This document shows, in pieces, positions 23,759 through 35,817 of a stretch of 64,000 nucleotides of DNA. Every line of letters begins with the position of its first letter. Position 1 is the first letter of the stretch. Source of the DNA: Phyto melanocephala (Eukaryota; Arthropoda; Insecta; Diptera; Rhinophoridae); assembly GCA_941918925.1 (NCBI GenBank), contig OW799233.1:87798055-87862054 (forward strand). Reading direction: 5' to 3'. A program made the position numbers and the translations under genes. The notes beneath the pieces are model-generated. The model was given only the letters and a program-made list of their open reading frames with translations. It was not told the origin of the DNA and did not search any database.

Positions 23759-24620
23759 CTAGCCAATCCCGGCGCGCGTTGCTACGCCCCTTAATGAATC
23801 GAAATGCATTCTGAATTTTAATTGAATATCGAGTGCAAAAACCTAAATATTATAATTTTTTTATGGGCGTGGCATTGCCCACTTTTCTAATCACGAAATT
23901 GTAAAGTCGTGAAAGCTCAATATGTGAGCAAAGTTTCAGAAGAATCGGACCAGTGCAAGTACCTCAAAATTATAATTGTTTTTATGGGCGTGGCCCTGCC
24001 CACTTTTCTAATCACGAAATTGTAAAGTCATAACAGCTCAGTATGTGTGCAAAGTTTCAGAATAATTGGTTCAGTGCAAGTACCTCAAAATAAAACTTAT
24101 TTTTAAAGGGCGTGGCACTGCCCACTTTTCTAATCACAAAATTATTAAGTCATGACAGCTCGATATGTGTGCAAAGTTTCAGAAAAATCGGGCTGGTGCA
24201 AGTACCTAAAAATTATAACCTTTTTTATGGGCGTGGCCCTGCCCACTTTTCTAATCACGAAACTATATGGTTGTGACAGCTTAGTATGTGTGCAAAGTTT
24301 CATAAAAATCGGTATAGTGCAAGTACCTCAAAATTAAAACTTTTTTAGGGGCGTGGCCCCGCCCACTTTTCTTATCACGAAATTATTTAGTCATGACAGC
24401 TCGATATGTGTGCAAAGTTTCAGAAAAATCGGTCAAGTGCAAGTAGCTTAAAATGATAACTAATTTTTTATGGGCGTGGCCCCGCCCACTTTTTTTCACC
24501 CATAAACACTCCCTGGTATGTGTACAACAACTTACCAAATTTTCAGCCCGATCGGTTTTACAGTTTCGGAGTCTATAGCTAACACACACACACACAGAGT
24601 TTCACTTTTATATATATAGA
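23759..24620 (-). mobile_element. Non-autonomous Helitron 1
   Basis: On the minus strand it starts TCTATATATATAAAAGTGAA and ends GCGCGCCGGGATTGGCTAG, followed by T. TC at the 5' end, CTAG at the 3' end and insertion between A and T are canonical Helitron features. The body is six degenerate units of about 120 bp. Two related copies (30962-31349 and 44349-45116) share both ends. No Rep/helicase frame. Confidence 0.88.
23860..24500. repeat. Six tandem about 120-bp units in Helitron 1
   Basis: Each unit has GGGCGTGGC(M)YYGCCCACTT (near 23871, 23990, 24107, 24228, 24347 and 24470), then ATCACGAAATT, a CAAAGTTTCAGAAAAATCGG block and GTGCAAGTACCT. The G+C-rich palindromic GGGCGTGGCCCYGCCC core stands out in AT-rich DNA. 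The sister copies carry about two (30962) and five (44349) units. Confidence 0.88.
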
Positions 24621-25498
24621 TAGATATACAAACTCTGTTCTGTCAGCTGCAATAATTTTTAATTATTTTCTTAAAATTGTTAAAACATCGTGTACTTAAG
24701 AACTGAGCATGAAACTCTTAAGTTTTATCACAAAAAAACAACTTTTATTAACCAAACTTACTATTTGACATGTTATAAAAATCTAATTACATACTTACAT
24801 AGTTAATTGTGTTAATAATTAATAATATTTGCAAAAATTAATTTTTTAATATTTAATGACTTAACGATCTTTTTGCAAGGATTTTAAGAAGTTTACATGT
24901 AATAACTAATAAACATTAGTACTGTATGTGTATTAAAGACTAAAACAATAACCACACATTTATAATTCATAAACACCTGCTGCCAAAAATCCAAAATATA
25001 ATAATATTTATTCATAAGCATTTACATTTAACAAATGTAAATTACGCCTACAAAGTGTAATTATTTAGCCACATACATACTATATGTTTATTAATAATTA
25101 TTATATAGATAGTATGTGTATGTTTGTATGTAAATACAAAATAACTTGTATACCCTGCAGATTATACTACGCAATGCAGTCATAGACCAAATCATTTTTA
25201 GAAAAGAGTTTGTAGTTAAACGTGTTTAGACGATTAGCTCTAGAACATCGTAATGCTAAAACGTCCATATTTCCTGTATACATTTGGGTGACCTTTGTAC
25301 TAGTCGATTACGAAGTATACTTTACATGTCTGCATCTGCAGGGTAGTTACATATGTATACATGTATAATTAAGGAATTATGTGTATTTTAGCGACCATTT
25401 ATTTGAATACATTCATACTTACGTGTGTATCGCTCTGTAGCTATCGAATATGTAATTGTGGAGTGTATAAACGATTAAATTAAACATATGAGTATATG
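24621..25498. other. AT-rich intergenic DNA
   Basis: No feature was recognised apart from short TATG/CATA runs near 25070-25130. Confidence 0.45.
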
Positions 25499-25587
25499 CC
25501 CTGTAGAAGAAATTGCCTTAAAGCTACTAGTTCAATTGCTAGAACAGAAACTACTAGTGCAAAAGGGGGTAAAAGATTTTATATAAA

Positions 25588-26575
25588 AACAAGTAAGAGT
25601 GCTTTATTTGGCTTTATTGTGCCGTATCTGGTAATACCCTTTACCATCTTGTACATAGGTAACTTAGCGTAACTTAGCCTAGATTTCAGATTTAATGTTA
25701 TACTTCATTTGGTTTTATTATTTCCAATGCCTTATTTGATTTTGAATTTTTATTTATTTTTTCTTCGTACGTCAGTTGTTTGAAAATTATGAAACAGATT
25801 ATGTATCTATGTATGTATGTATTAATAATTGCAAAACAAATAGTAAATATAGTTAGTGACATAATCACTACCAACTTCATTTTATGATTTTTAATTGTTT
25901 GCAGATTTAATCACAGAATTAAAGAATTAAGAAATGCATTTTTACTTTATTTATGTATGTATGCAACATAATAACAACAAAAAATTTGGTATATACAGTG
26001 AACTCGCAGGAACGTGAACATCCAGTAACATGAACTACTCAAAAACATGAAAATTTTGTTATTACATTGAGTACTCTAAAACGTGAACAAAGGCTAAAGC
26101 CTCTAAAACGTGAACTTTTATCGAACGTTGAAATTCAATTTTGTAAGCTTATTTAAAATTTTGGGATTCCCCGCAAAAGATTTTCGTAGTTTGTTTGTTT
26201 TAAACAACTTTTGTTGCATGATAAGTAGCTTTAGTATTAATGCGGTAGTTCTACTAGAAGCATCTTTCTGTGCTGACTATACATATAGGTATATAAATAA
26301 TATAAACAAGTGATCTCTAAAAATATTTTTATTGAAAATATGTCTAATAAAAAACCATCTTTAAGAAAAGTCAGATATTTTAGCTTTTACGCAAAGGTTC
26401 ATCTGCAATTGGTTTGTCGAAAAAGTATAATGTCGCCAAAATCGACGATTTATTCAAAAAAGAAATAAAGATGAAATATTCGGAGCTTCCAAAAATGGAA
26501 AAATCTCTGTACAAATGGTTTACCCAACTACGAAATAAAATACTGTATACCCTTACACTAAGAAGGGTATAATAA
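25588..26575 (-). mobile_element. INE-1/DINE-1-like element, subfamily C, copy 2
   Basis: 3' end at 25588 (plus strand ACAAGTAAGAGTGC, with a degraded hairpin), then AATACCCTTTTACCATCTTG. The 5' hairpin TATACCCTTACACTAAGAAG followed by GGTATA is at about 26547-26575. It is interrupted by a pogo-type element (25996-26545). Confidence 0.65.
25996..26545 (+). mobile_element. Deleted Tigger/pogo element with transposase N-terminus
   Basis: Flanked by TA (25994-25995 and 26546-26547). Starts CAGTGAACTCGCAGGAACGT, with further ACGTGAAC motifs in the first 120 bp, and ends ATACTG. Near 26340-26545, across frameshifts, the plus strand encodes MSNKKPSLRK, then GLSKKYNVAKI and MEKSLYKWFTQLRNK, the helix-turn-helix and CENP-B-type region of a pogo transposase. 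The catalytic part is deleted. Confidence 0.7.
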
Positions 26576-26811
26576 TTGTGCTGATAAGTACTAAGTAGTA
26601 CTTAAAATAAGAAGTTCAATACACCACATTGCAGAATAGTTCTGTGACAAAACAATGATTAAAGTACATATTTGATTTGTAATACAGCTTTTGTAATAAG
26701 TATTTTAGAGCTATAATCTTTAGCAACCAATCGGGTTCAACTAGTAGCAGAACTATTATACGCCAACAATTAATAGTACTAGTACTGTTTTAAGCACACT
26801 CAATGCTAATA

Positions 26812-27556
26812 CAGTATTTTTCAGTTAATTGACCCTACGGTTAATTGATTTCCACGCTTAATTGAACCACATGAACGGGCAAAAAATATTGCATACGAAA
26901 ATCATGTAAATTTCCTCGGATAATTGAACCCGGTTAATTGATTTTCCCGCTTAATTGGTTCAAAATTCATGTCATCAAAAATAAATTTCGTCTTACTTTT
27001 ACCCGGTTAATTGCATTATTATTGAAAAATAATCTGGCATTTTTGCACATACATATTTGACATCATTTGTAAAAAACACTGGGTGGCATCTCTACTATGT
27101 ATGTAATTGAAAACATATGTTTATTGCTAAGGAAAAACCATGAATTGGTTTTTAGTTTATAAATTTTATTTTTTTGTAAAACTATTGTGCATATAAATAG
27201 TGCATTTAATAGTACATACCTACAATAATAAATACCTGCGTATACACATATATGTACATTTTTTTGTGTTGGTTGCATTTTTTTCATTTAAGGTAAAAAA
27301 AATTATTTTGAAAAACTTAAAGTGTACATATGAGATTTCTTTTAATTCATTAGTAGTTCCAATTATGCGTGATTTCTGTAATTGAACAAACTGTTCAAAT
27401 AAACATGATTCTTGAAATTGAACGAATTGTTCAATTAAACGGGATTCTTATAATTGAACGAATTGTTCAATTAAGCGGGTATCGTCTAATTGGTTCCCCG
27501 GTTAATTGAACAAAAAGTTGTGAAAATTTTTATGTGCAATTAACCGAAAATTACTG
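26812..27556. mobile_element. pogo-type MITE with TTAATTG subterminal repeats
   Basis: Inverted ends CAGTATTTTTCAGTTAATTG and, on the other strand, CAGTAATTTTCGGTTAATTG, with TA on both sides (26810-26811 and 27557-27558). About eight copies of a GGTTAATTGA/TCAATTAAGC-type motif sit within 200 bp of the ends. 745 bp, no transposase. It has the same logic as the Tigger at 1621-4650 but a different motif, so a different pogo subfamily. Confidence 0.88.
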
Positions 27557-28199
27557 TATTAGCATTTAGATAGTAAAGAAGTTTGCAGTTGAGAACTAGT
27601 ACTGGTGATTTTTATACTAGTAAAATACTAGTTAGGCACTAGTTTAATTTCCTGTAGGGTGCATTGTAATATTTGTGTACATGTGTGAATAAATCCTGCA
27701 AATAAACAATCAATTATTATTATTGAATTTACGGATGCGGTGAGTGGATAAATTTAACCAAATGTGTAACAAATAAAACTCACACCATTGTAATTTATGT
27801 ATGTATATGTACTTGAAAATTGTTTAATAGGATGGCTGCGTTTATATGGAATAAAAAAAAACTAAATCAATATTTAATTTTTTTCTAATGTACTGAGTCT
27901 TCTAACGTAAGTCGTCAGTGAGTCAGCTCAAACTTCCAAGAAAACTTTTTCAAAGTTTTCTATATTCGATTTTTTTTTGGTTATCAGTATGGATATGCCT
28001 TGGTTATCAGCATTAAAAAGGAAATTTTATAAATTTTATAAATAATTCAAGATGACAAATAAATTTATTATAAAACAAGAAGTGACATATTTGTAATTAA
28101 CTATTCATGAAAGATCGAACTTGTGTAACAACAAATAAATATTTTTTAAAAATTTATTCTGCTGTATTCTATTTCTAGCTGTGTATCGAAAATGGTTCA

Positions 28200-29220
28200 A
28201 GGTTTTCCTGGTCCCTTTGACCAGGTCCAAGTCGCTTTAGATCTTCCAGTGCCTTACTGTCTCTAAGGAATCAATTTCATCAACCGACTAAGAGTGCAGA
28301 TTTAACACAATACTCAAATATTCTAACCTCTGTTGTATTGCAAATAATGTTTAATCTCTAGAACTTAGTTAGCATAGTAAAACTGCCCTTTGATTTCTTC
28401 AGCCGGTCCTTTACGTCGAGTTTCTTTCCGCCTTCTGTACTGATAATAAAGGGCGTTCTTATAGAGGTATAGAACTTTGAATTAGAATAGAACCAAGATG
28501 ATTTTTTTTTTTAATTGAAATGAAATTTAATTTTACGAAAGATAATCTTCGGGCATTATAATTTAAATATGACTTCTGGGATATAACTGCCACGGTTTTA
28601 TCGAAAGAAGTCTAATTTGGTGGTAACGGTGTCACAATATACACTTAAGAATTATCATCACTCCAAAAAAGGTGGTGTTTGCTTATTGACGTATCATTCA
28701 ATCATTCAAGTTAGCTTTATCGCTAAACAAAATTCGCTTATGAAAATCGGGATCAACAGCAATCTTGTTTTGGGCCCATTCACCAAATCTACGTCTTGCT
28801 ATGCAAGCGTCAGTCTATCCATGTCATGACAGCTGATAAAATTGCCGCCAGTAAAAAAGTGTTACCAACTTAAAGTTCTATAACTCTATAAAAAAAAACA
28901 CACGGTACTACCAAGGTAATCAAAACTAATAAAAACTTCGATTTCTTGATCGTTTACTGAGAATTTAGAAGAACTTGTTCCATTTACTCTCATTGCCTTA
29001 GTTTTATGTATGTTGGCTTGCAGACTTACTTATATTGATTCATTTGTGAGAGATGATAAAACCGATTGCATATCGTTATGCTTATTACAAAACAAAACTA
29101 CATCGTCAGCATACTTAAGGTGTCACAGTCTATTGTGCATTTTCCGATTTTTTTTTTCGATTGAGTCACACATCCTTGCCTCACTCCAATGTTCTTTTCA
29201 TGACGTATAAAATTCCAATA
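28200..29220 (-). pseudogene. RTE-type non-LTR reverse transcriptase remnant
   Basis: Minus-strand reading with many frameshifts and stops shows GVRQGC (29185 region), YADDVVLFCNKHNDMQ (catalytic YADD near 29090-29110), then KTKAMRVNGTSSSKF, VNDQEIEV and FDYLGSTV. Further down (about 28440-28300) come DVKDRLKKSKGSFTMLTKF and TTEVRIFEYCVKSALL. This is the normal order of RTE reverse-transcriptase and C-terminal motifs. Heavily decayed. Confidence 0.8.
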
Positions 29221-29789
29221 TAGATAACCGCAAAACTGGCTGTGATAACCAATAATGAAGTAATTTTGACTTTTTGCTTTGTCAAATTACTATGCAAAGA
29301 CTTACGCTAGAACAACGTTTACAAATTCTAAAAATAAATTTATAAAATTCGCTCTCTGTTTGCCAAACTTACAGAGCACTTTTCCAAGTTTATAGTGCAC
29401 ATTCTAATCTGTCTACTTTATTTACTTTTCCATCCAAATCTAGCCCGTGCGGTTATTATTCGACCGGTTTTTTTAGTTTTGTCGAAGCTAAATATTTTAA
29501 AATGCCCATTTTTCGAATATCGATTAAACCGGTTATTTTAATACATAAAATAAGCTTAACTGTACCATTAAATATATGTATGCACACACCAAAATGCCCT
29601 ACAAAAGTCAATCATATAGAACACATTTCGGAGGTTTTGGTTTATTTAGATAAGTTTATAACTAATCTGAAAGGCTAAAATGATTACTTGGTGCTTTAAG
29701 TCCAACATGTATGCTAAGTGAAAGGTCATTTTCAATGTCAAGTTTTATAAAAAAAACATCGAAAATCGGTACTTCAGAGTTAAGCAGGG

Positions 29790-30735
29790 GCAGAAACACT
29801 AAGAGTTAAGAAAAATAGTCGCTGGGGTACCACAAGGAAGTGTTCTTGGCCCAATTTTATATTTGTTATACACAGCTGATATACCTCTTTTACCTATAAA
29901 CAGCAGAATAGCCACATTTGCAGATGATACCTGTATACTATGTATTGGTAACAACGAAGAGGAATCATCGTCTTTATTACAAGAATCAGTGAATAAATTA
30001 GTCAAATGGACACAAACATGGAGAATAAAATTAAATGAAACAAAATCTACCCACGTCGATTTTACTTCTAAAAATATTTCGTATAAACCAATAAAGATTT
30101 TAAATACTACGGTCCCATATTCAAATTGTGCCAAATATCTCGGCATAACGCTTGATATGAAGCTTAAATTGACGCACCATATTAAAAAAAAGGAAACTGA
30201 ACTCAATTTGAAATACAATAAAATTAAATGGCTTATTGGTAGAAACTCTAAAGTATCGATTGAAAATAAACTCCTTATATACAATCAAATTTTAAAACCA
30301 GTTTGGACTTATGGAATCCAAATGTGGGGATGTGCTACTAAGAAACAAATAGAAATCATCCAACGCGTCCAAAACAAAATTCTAAAAAACATAGTGAACG
30401 CACCTTGGTACATCAGAATTGAGGATCTACATAGAGACCTCGGAGTAATGAAAGTTACGGAAGTGATAAAACTGTTTGCAACTAAGCATGTAAACAGAAT
30501 GCAGTCTCACATAAACCCAGAAGCTTCTATCTTAAGCAACGAAGAAATATACATAAGAAGACTACAGAGAACTAAGCCACATGATTTAGCGGCAGATATT
30601 TCTTAACTTCAATGAGACAGAAAATAATTACTTGTTGGTCATATAGACTAGGTGTAATAAAATGAAATGTATATGTCTGTATAATCCTTTATCATTTCAA
30701 CAAATAAAAAAATAAAAAAATAAAAGATAAAAAAT
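29790..30735 (+). mobile_element. 5'-truncated Jockey-clade retrotransposon
   Basis: Homology begins abruptly near 29793 with the RT motif ..VAGVPQGSVLGPILYLLY and runs through the stop at 30606. A roughly 115-bp 3' UTR follows, and the tail is a series of AATAAAAAA repeats. Abrupt 5' truncation and an A-rich tail are typical of target-primed insertion. Confidence 0.88.
29793..30606 (+). pseudogene. Jockey reverse transcriptase, C-terminal half
   Basis: An open frame without internal stops: VAGVPQGSVLGPILY, TADIPLLPINSRIATF, ADDTCILCIG (catalytic FADD), KWTQTWRIKLNETKSTHVDF, AKYLGITLDMKLKLTHHI, PVWTYGIQMWGCATKK and RRLQRTKPHDLAADIS at the C-terminus. The endonuclease, ORF1 and first half of the RT are missing, so it cannot act alone. 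The intact remaining frame suggests a fairly recent insertion compared with the Jockey fragment at 11300-12193. Confidence 0.9.
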
Positions 30736-30739
30736 AATC

Positions 30740-30905
30740 AAAAAAGCACCTTTTGTTAAGCATAAATTTTTTAGAACCCATTTACTTTGTAAAAAAAATA
30801 ATAATAATGCAAACTTGATTGTTTCTACAAGATTTGAACCTAAATATTATAAAAACACCAAAAAACCAATTTTTCGCGAAATGCGAAAAAGCACCTTTTG
30901 TTCTG
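30740..30905. repeat. Direct repeat AAAAGCACCTTTTGTT
   Basis: AAAAAGCACCTTTTGTT occurs at about 30743 and 30886, flanking 130 bp of AT-rich sequence. It could be an internal repeat of a decayed element. No further assignment. Confidence 0.4.
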
Positions 30906-30961
30906 CGGCTCCTCATATATTATTTTATAAATGTAAGTGCATATGTTTATATGTATAAATA

Positions 30962-31349
30962 TCTATATATATAAAAATGAATCCCTTTTTCCCTTGGTCA
31001 CGGCATCACGCGTGAATGGCTGGACCGATTTCACTAATTATTTGTTGATGTATTTGTTATTATTAGGAGAAGGTTCTTATGTCAGTTTCGTGATTTTAAA
31101 AGTGGGCAGTGCCACGCCCATAAAAGATGAGTTATTATTTTTAGCAACTTGCACTGGACCAATTTTTCTGAAACTTTGCACACATATTGAGCTGTCATGA
31201 CTATATAATTTCGTGATTAGAAAAGTGGGCGGTCCCTTGCCCATAAAAACAATTTATAATTTTTAGCTTCTTGCACTTGATATCAATTAAAATTCAGAAT
31301 GCATTTTTATTCATTAAGGGGCGTAGCAACGCGCGCCGGGCTTGGCTAG
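30962..31349 (+). mobile_element. Non-autonomous Helitron 2
   Basis: Begins TCTATATATATAAAAATGAA after an A and ends CGCGCCGGGCTTGGCTAG before a T. It contains two of the roughly 120-bp units (GTGGGCAGTGCCACGCCCAT, GTGGGCGGTCCCTTGCCCAT). 388 bp, the shortest of three related copies. Confidence 0.88.
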
Positions 31350-31552
31350 TGTTCTTATAATAAATATTTTAAAGCAAAAATTCTTCAAATATTTCTGTCA
31401 TGACTCCAGTATATTTTGTTCGTTATTTACCTTTATAAATTGTTTTGATTTTATCTAAATAAACTTTTTATTTCAATAAATAATTTGATTTTTGTGTTAA
31501 TGTTTTTTTCGAATAAAACCGGTTAACCGGTTATTTTCTTAATGCTTAACTG

Positions 31553-34277
31553 AACAAGTAAGAGAACTATATTCGGCTGTGCCGAATCTTTTATACCCAC
31601 CACCAATTTTGTGTACATTTAAAGCACAATATTTATTATTTTGTTAATCGCTATAGAATAATCTCTTTATAATAAAATATGTATCACTTTCTTTGTAGAG
31701 GGTGGTTAAATTTTAAGGGCCCATGTATAAGGTGAACCACATTAAACTTCAACTTTTTTCTTGTATTTCATTTGACATTTCTCAATCTCAGACTAACTCA
31801 ATTTGAACCGTGGAAAGATACGCAATCGAGCAACGCTTTTAAATATTAAAGATTTTTATAAAAATGGGCGTTCAAATCAAAATTCATTTCGTACACTTCG
31901 TGATTCTTTTGGTCAACATAATCGTTAGAATTCGTCCACAATCGTGAGAATAGTAAAAAATATTTAAATGTCTGCAAAGCAGGTCTGTATGAAATGTGAA
32001 AACATCTGTGAATGCCATCTTAGTTCGTTGAATGGGAAACATTGCTGTTTTTCACGATAACGTGGCAAAAGAGCAAGCAACCTCGACTCATCATCGTGCC
32101 CAACAATTGAGCATCAACAGTGTCATTGAAAATATGGACTATCGGATCGAAGTGTGCCGCCTAGGTTGGGGGGCCATTTGGCCGATATTTTGTTCCATAC
32201 ATAATTGAAGCATACAAATATTATCATTATAAAAATAAATGATAATAATTTCATAATAATTTTATTCAAAATCAACATTGTCCCTTCAAATTAAACCACC
32301 CATTATAACTTCGGTATGCTAGTAAAATGTTTTCGTAAATTTAGTCTTTCAATGAAAGTGGCCGTTAAAATACGCGTGTCAATAAAGTTTCTGCTAATAA
32401 ACATAACTTAGATATTTCAATATAGTCCTTTAGTATTCCAAAATCTTTATTCATAGAGAATTTACATGAATTTAAGAGGAAGAAAGTGAATTTAAGGTTA
32501 AATTTTAAGGGCCACAGGGTGATTTAAAATATACATTCTCTGCATTTTTCTAAAACGGGAAATTTATTAGTAAGATTTTGATTTTTAAACTTCTATAACA
32601 TTTTGCTTTTAAAAGATTTTCAAACGAAATAAGTTTTGTATAATTTTAAAATTTGTTAGCCATTAGTACATGAAAATAAATTGTTTATAATGTTTAAAGA
32701 TAATTTTTTTTGACTTAGGTCAAAATTTTCCTAAATTCCCATTTTTAATAGAGCATAACTTCAGGAGAACATAAGCATAAGTTGTTAGCATGCCATCTAG
32801 TAGTTGCTAGTAGAGTCATCTATCTTATCATCTTTATCTTATATTTAGCTACAGTACAATAAATGGCGCAGTGTAAGATGAATAAATGCTAATATATATG
32901 ACTAATATATTTTTATAAAAATTTAAAGAACAAAGTGTGCGTGGCACATCTATTTTCCGTTATAACGAAGACTTTGACCAAAAAACCATGTTTGCAAAAT
33001 TTCAGAATAGTACATATAGTTTTGTCAGTTTTATTACGTTTTAAATTTGAAATGTACACTGTGCGGTATAAATTTTCGTACATTTTTATCTATAACTCTT
33101 TTCCTAATTCATAGATTTAAGCGATTTTCAGGGAAAAATATTCTTTTGACTCGATAAATATATATTCGAAGTTTTATGACTACGTTTATGCGTCTGGACA
33201 CAATTCATAAGTGAAAGTGGGAGTTATAGTAGGCGTGTCAAAGTTGTTTTTGCTAATGAGCACAACTTAGGTGTTTCAATATAGGCCTTTTTTATTCCAA
33301 AATCTTTATTAAAAAAGAAATTATATGAATTTTAGGTAAAACGTTATATGGGGGGTGGGCGTAAAAGTGGGCGTGGCACCTTAATTTTCTGGCACAGTAA
33401 TGACATTGCCTAGGGGGATATACGTAGCAAATTTGATCATCATATCTCTAATTTTGGCGGTTTTATGAGCCTTTAAATTTTATTAACGGTAGATAACGTG
33501 AAAAGTGGGCGTTATAGTAGGCGTGTCAAAGTTATTTTTGCGAATGAGTACAACATAGGTATTTCAATATAGCCCTTTATTATTCCAAAATCTTTATTAA
33601 AAAAGAAATTATATGAATTTTAGGTAAAACGTTATATGGGGGGTGGGCGTAAAAGTGGGCGTGGCACATTGATTTGCCGTTACAAGAAAGCGTGTCACCA
33701 AAAAGCAAAGTGTGCAAAATTTCAGAGTCGTACATCAAATTTTGTTGCTTTTATGACGTTTTTGTTTTTAAATATACCGAAAAATACACTGTGCGGTATA
33801 AATTTTCGTACATTTTGATCGATAACTCCCCTCCTAATGCATAGATTTAGACAATTTTCGGGGAAAAATATTGTCTTTACCCAAAAAATATATATTCGAA
33901 GTTTCATGAGTCTACGTTGAGGCGTTTGGACACAATTCCATTTTATTCGATGTTCGAAGGACACGGTTTTTTCGACCTACTCTTGCTTTTCGAGCTATAA
34001 CTCTCTTCCTAATATTCCGATTAGGCCCATTTTCAATACAAACAAACCTTGTCTATAAGAAAGATTCTGGCAAAATTTGAGCCCCCTAGCTTTTTCGGTG
34101 CGACCTCTATCGTGCTTTCAACAGACGGACAGACGGACGGACATAGCTAGATCGTCATAAAATCAAACCCCGATTCAGAATATATATACTTTATGGGGTC
34201 TAAAATGGATATTTCGATGTGTTACAAACGGAATGACAAAATGAATATACCCCCACCATTTTTTGGTGGTGGGTATA
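31553..34277 (-). mobile_element. INE-1/DINE-1-like element, subfamily A, long copy
   Basis: The 3' end at 31553 shows ATTCGGCTGTGCCGAAT on the plus strand, then TTATACCCACCACCAATTTT. The 5' end has the hairpin CCACCATTTTTTGGTGGTGG with TATACCC (34277). Near 34125-34145 lies the GACGGACAGACGGACGGACA run, next to GAATATATATACTTTATGGG. A mariner relic is inserted at 31698-32303. Two imperfect internal duplications of about 700 bp start near 32940 and 33655, both with GTGGGCGTAAAAGTGGGCGT in or near them. At 2.7 kb it is far longer than the sister copy at 45619-46608. Confidence 0.85.
31698..32303 (+). mobile_element. Non-autonomous mariner relic in INE-1-like copy
   Basis: Inverted ends GAGGGTGGTTAAATTTTAAG and, on the other strand, ATGGGTGGTTTAATTTGAAG, with TA on both sides (31696-31697 and 32304-32305). 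From about 31810 the plus strand still encodes a mariner N-terminus with frameshifts: MER(Y)AIEQR, then SFGQHNR, IVK and HRAQQL. The catalytic domain is lost. The copies at 36664 and 42490 belong to the same or a close family. Confidence 0.8.
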
Positions 34278-35817
34278 AAAACGAACTCCCTAATGCTGAT
34301 GAACCAGCAACAATTTATAATATACAGCCTACGTTCGCTGCACTATTTACGAAAATAAGACCGGGTATGTTCGAAAAAGTAGTACAAAATTGAACCGTTA
34401 AAGTAGCATTCATAAGGCGCAGTCACAGAGACCATATGCCAGAAATTATTTTTAAATTTTAAATCCCAAAAAACTTGTGAGCTAATAAGCCAAAATTTTA
34501 TCATTCCATTGTGTTTTATTAAAAGGTTTTATGACATTAGAATTACACACAAAATACTATTTTAACAGACGATAAAAGATGCAAAAAATTGTGAATTGAA
34601 CAGTTATAATTTTTGATTGGATATTAAGGAACAATAGCTTAAAACAAAATACTCTTATATATTTTACCAGCTTATCTAGAAGTTATTCTAGCACGGATAT
34701 TTTCAGAAATGTTTAATTTTAATTTTTTAAAGATTTAAATCTTAACATATAGTTTTGGGCGACCTTTATGTATTGAAACTGTGTATTTAGTATCATACAT
34801 TTGTAAACTGTTAAGCTTTTTCATCTGGTTACAGCTACTAAAACTAATGCTTCTAATGAAAATTTAGTTGGTATTTTCCAATTGCCAAATGTATTTATAC
34901 ATGAAGGTAAATATTATATATATTTATGTATGTCTGTATGTATGTACGTATTTAAGTATTTACATATATATGTTTGTAGGTGTCTGAATATACATATTTG
35001 TATATTTATATAAAGTGTTTGTATTATTGCACATACATACATATGTATGTATATTTGTGTAGATGGGCAGTAATTTTTATTAAAATAATAATTATGTGTT
35101 GTTTATACACACATACATATGTATGTATATAAAATTTGCTATTCAAATCTCATTATTTTTTCTGCTTAAATCCAAATGAATAATTAATGGTCTAGGAAAG
35201 ATGAATAGATATTAAAAACAACAAAATCTTTATGTTTAATAAAAAACCTGAAACCCAAATTTGTGTTTAAATTTAAAATTTGTCCTGTAATGTAAAATAA
35301 AAATTATAATAATTCTGTCAGTTGAAAAATATGTATGTATTTGTATATTGAAAAACGAAATTGAAAAAAATGTATTTATTAAAAATTATTTTTTCTTAAA
35401 ATTCATTTTGAAGAAAAGGTTAACATTTTGATTAATTATTGAAAAGGTTAATCAGCAAATTAAAAGTACATATTTAAATAGCTAAAAAAAACAGACTTTC
35501 TTTCTAATAAATATCGAAGAGAGCTTGAACTATATTGCAGATGAGACTGAATTATATTTTAGTTGATATTTTTCACAATATATTTTTATTTAAACATATT
35601 AATTAATAGTACCATTTTGATGATTGGAACAAAATTTTAATTAACAGAATTAGTTTCGAAATTGAAATCCAAATTTTTTTCTGTGCGGTTGTAAGCTACA
35701 AATAGCACACTTCTTTGACATTTGTTATTATCATTTAAAAAAGTAATTCTACAATTTATTTCCTTACTTATTTAAGCAATTAAGCAAAATAGTAAAGAAT
35801 GAGTATACGCACTTAAG
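34278..35817. other. AT-rich intergenic DNA with TATG/CATA microsatellites
   Basis: No gene was recognised. Microsatellite clusters lie at about 34925-35130. The remainder is very AT-rich. Confidence 0.5.

Larger units (their letters stand above)
25499..27659. mobile_element. Possible outer DNA element hosting nested insertions
   Basis: CCCTGTAGAAGAAATT at 25499 and, on the minus strand from 27659, CCCTACAGGAAATTAAACTA look like diverged inverted termini. Both flanks are unusually rich in ACTAGT/CTAGT motifs. An INE-1-like copy and two pogo-type elements lie between them. The termini match only over a short stretch, so this is tentative. Confidence 0.3.
29430..31552. mobile_element. Possible outer element with ACCGGTT termini
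   Basis: Near 29455-29545 and again at 31505-31545 there are clusters of ACCGGTTATT/AACCGGT beside TTCGAATA-type sequence in opposite orientation. hAT elements with such termini are common in flies. A Jockey fragment and a Helitron lie inside. Exact ends and target duplication could not be fixed. Confidence 0.3.

Noticed and set aside
30740..30905. Possible CRISPR-like or satellite array from the repeated AAAAGCACCTTTTGTT
   Set aside because: Only two copies are present, in a eukaryotic AT-rich context.
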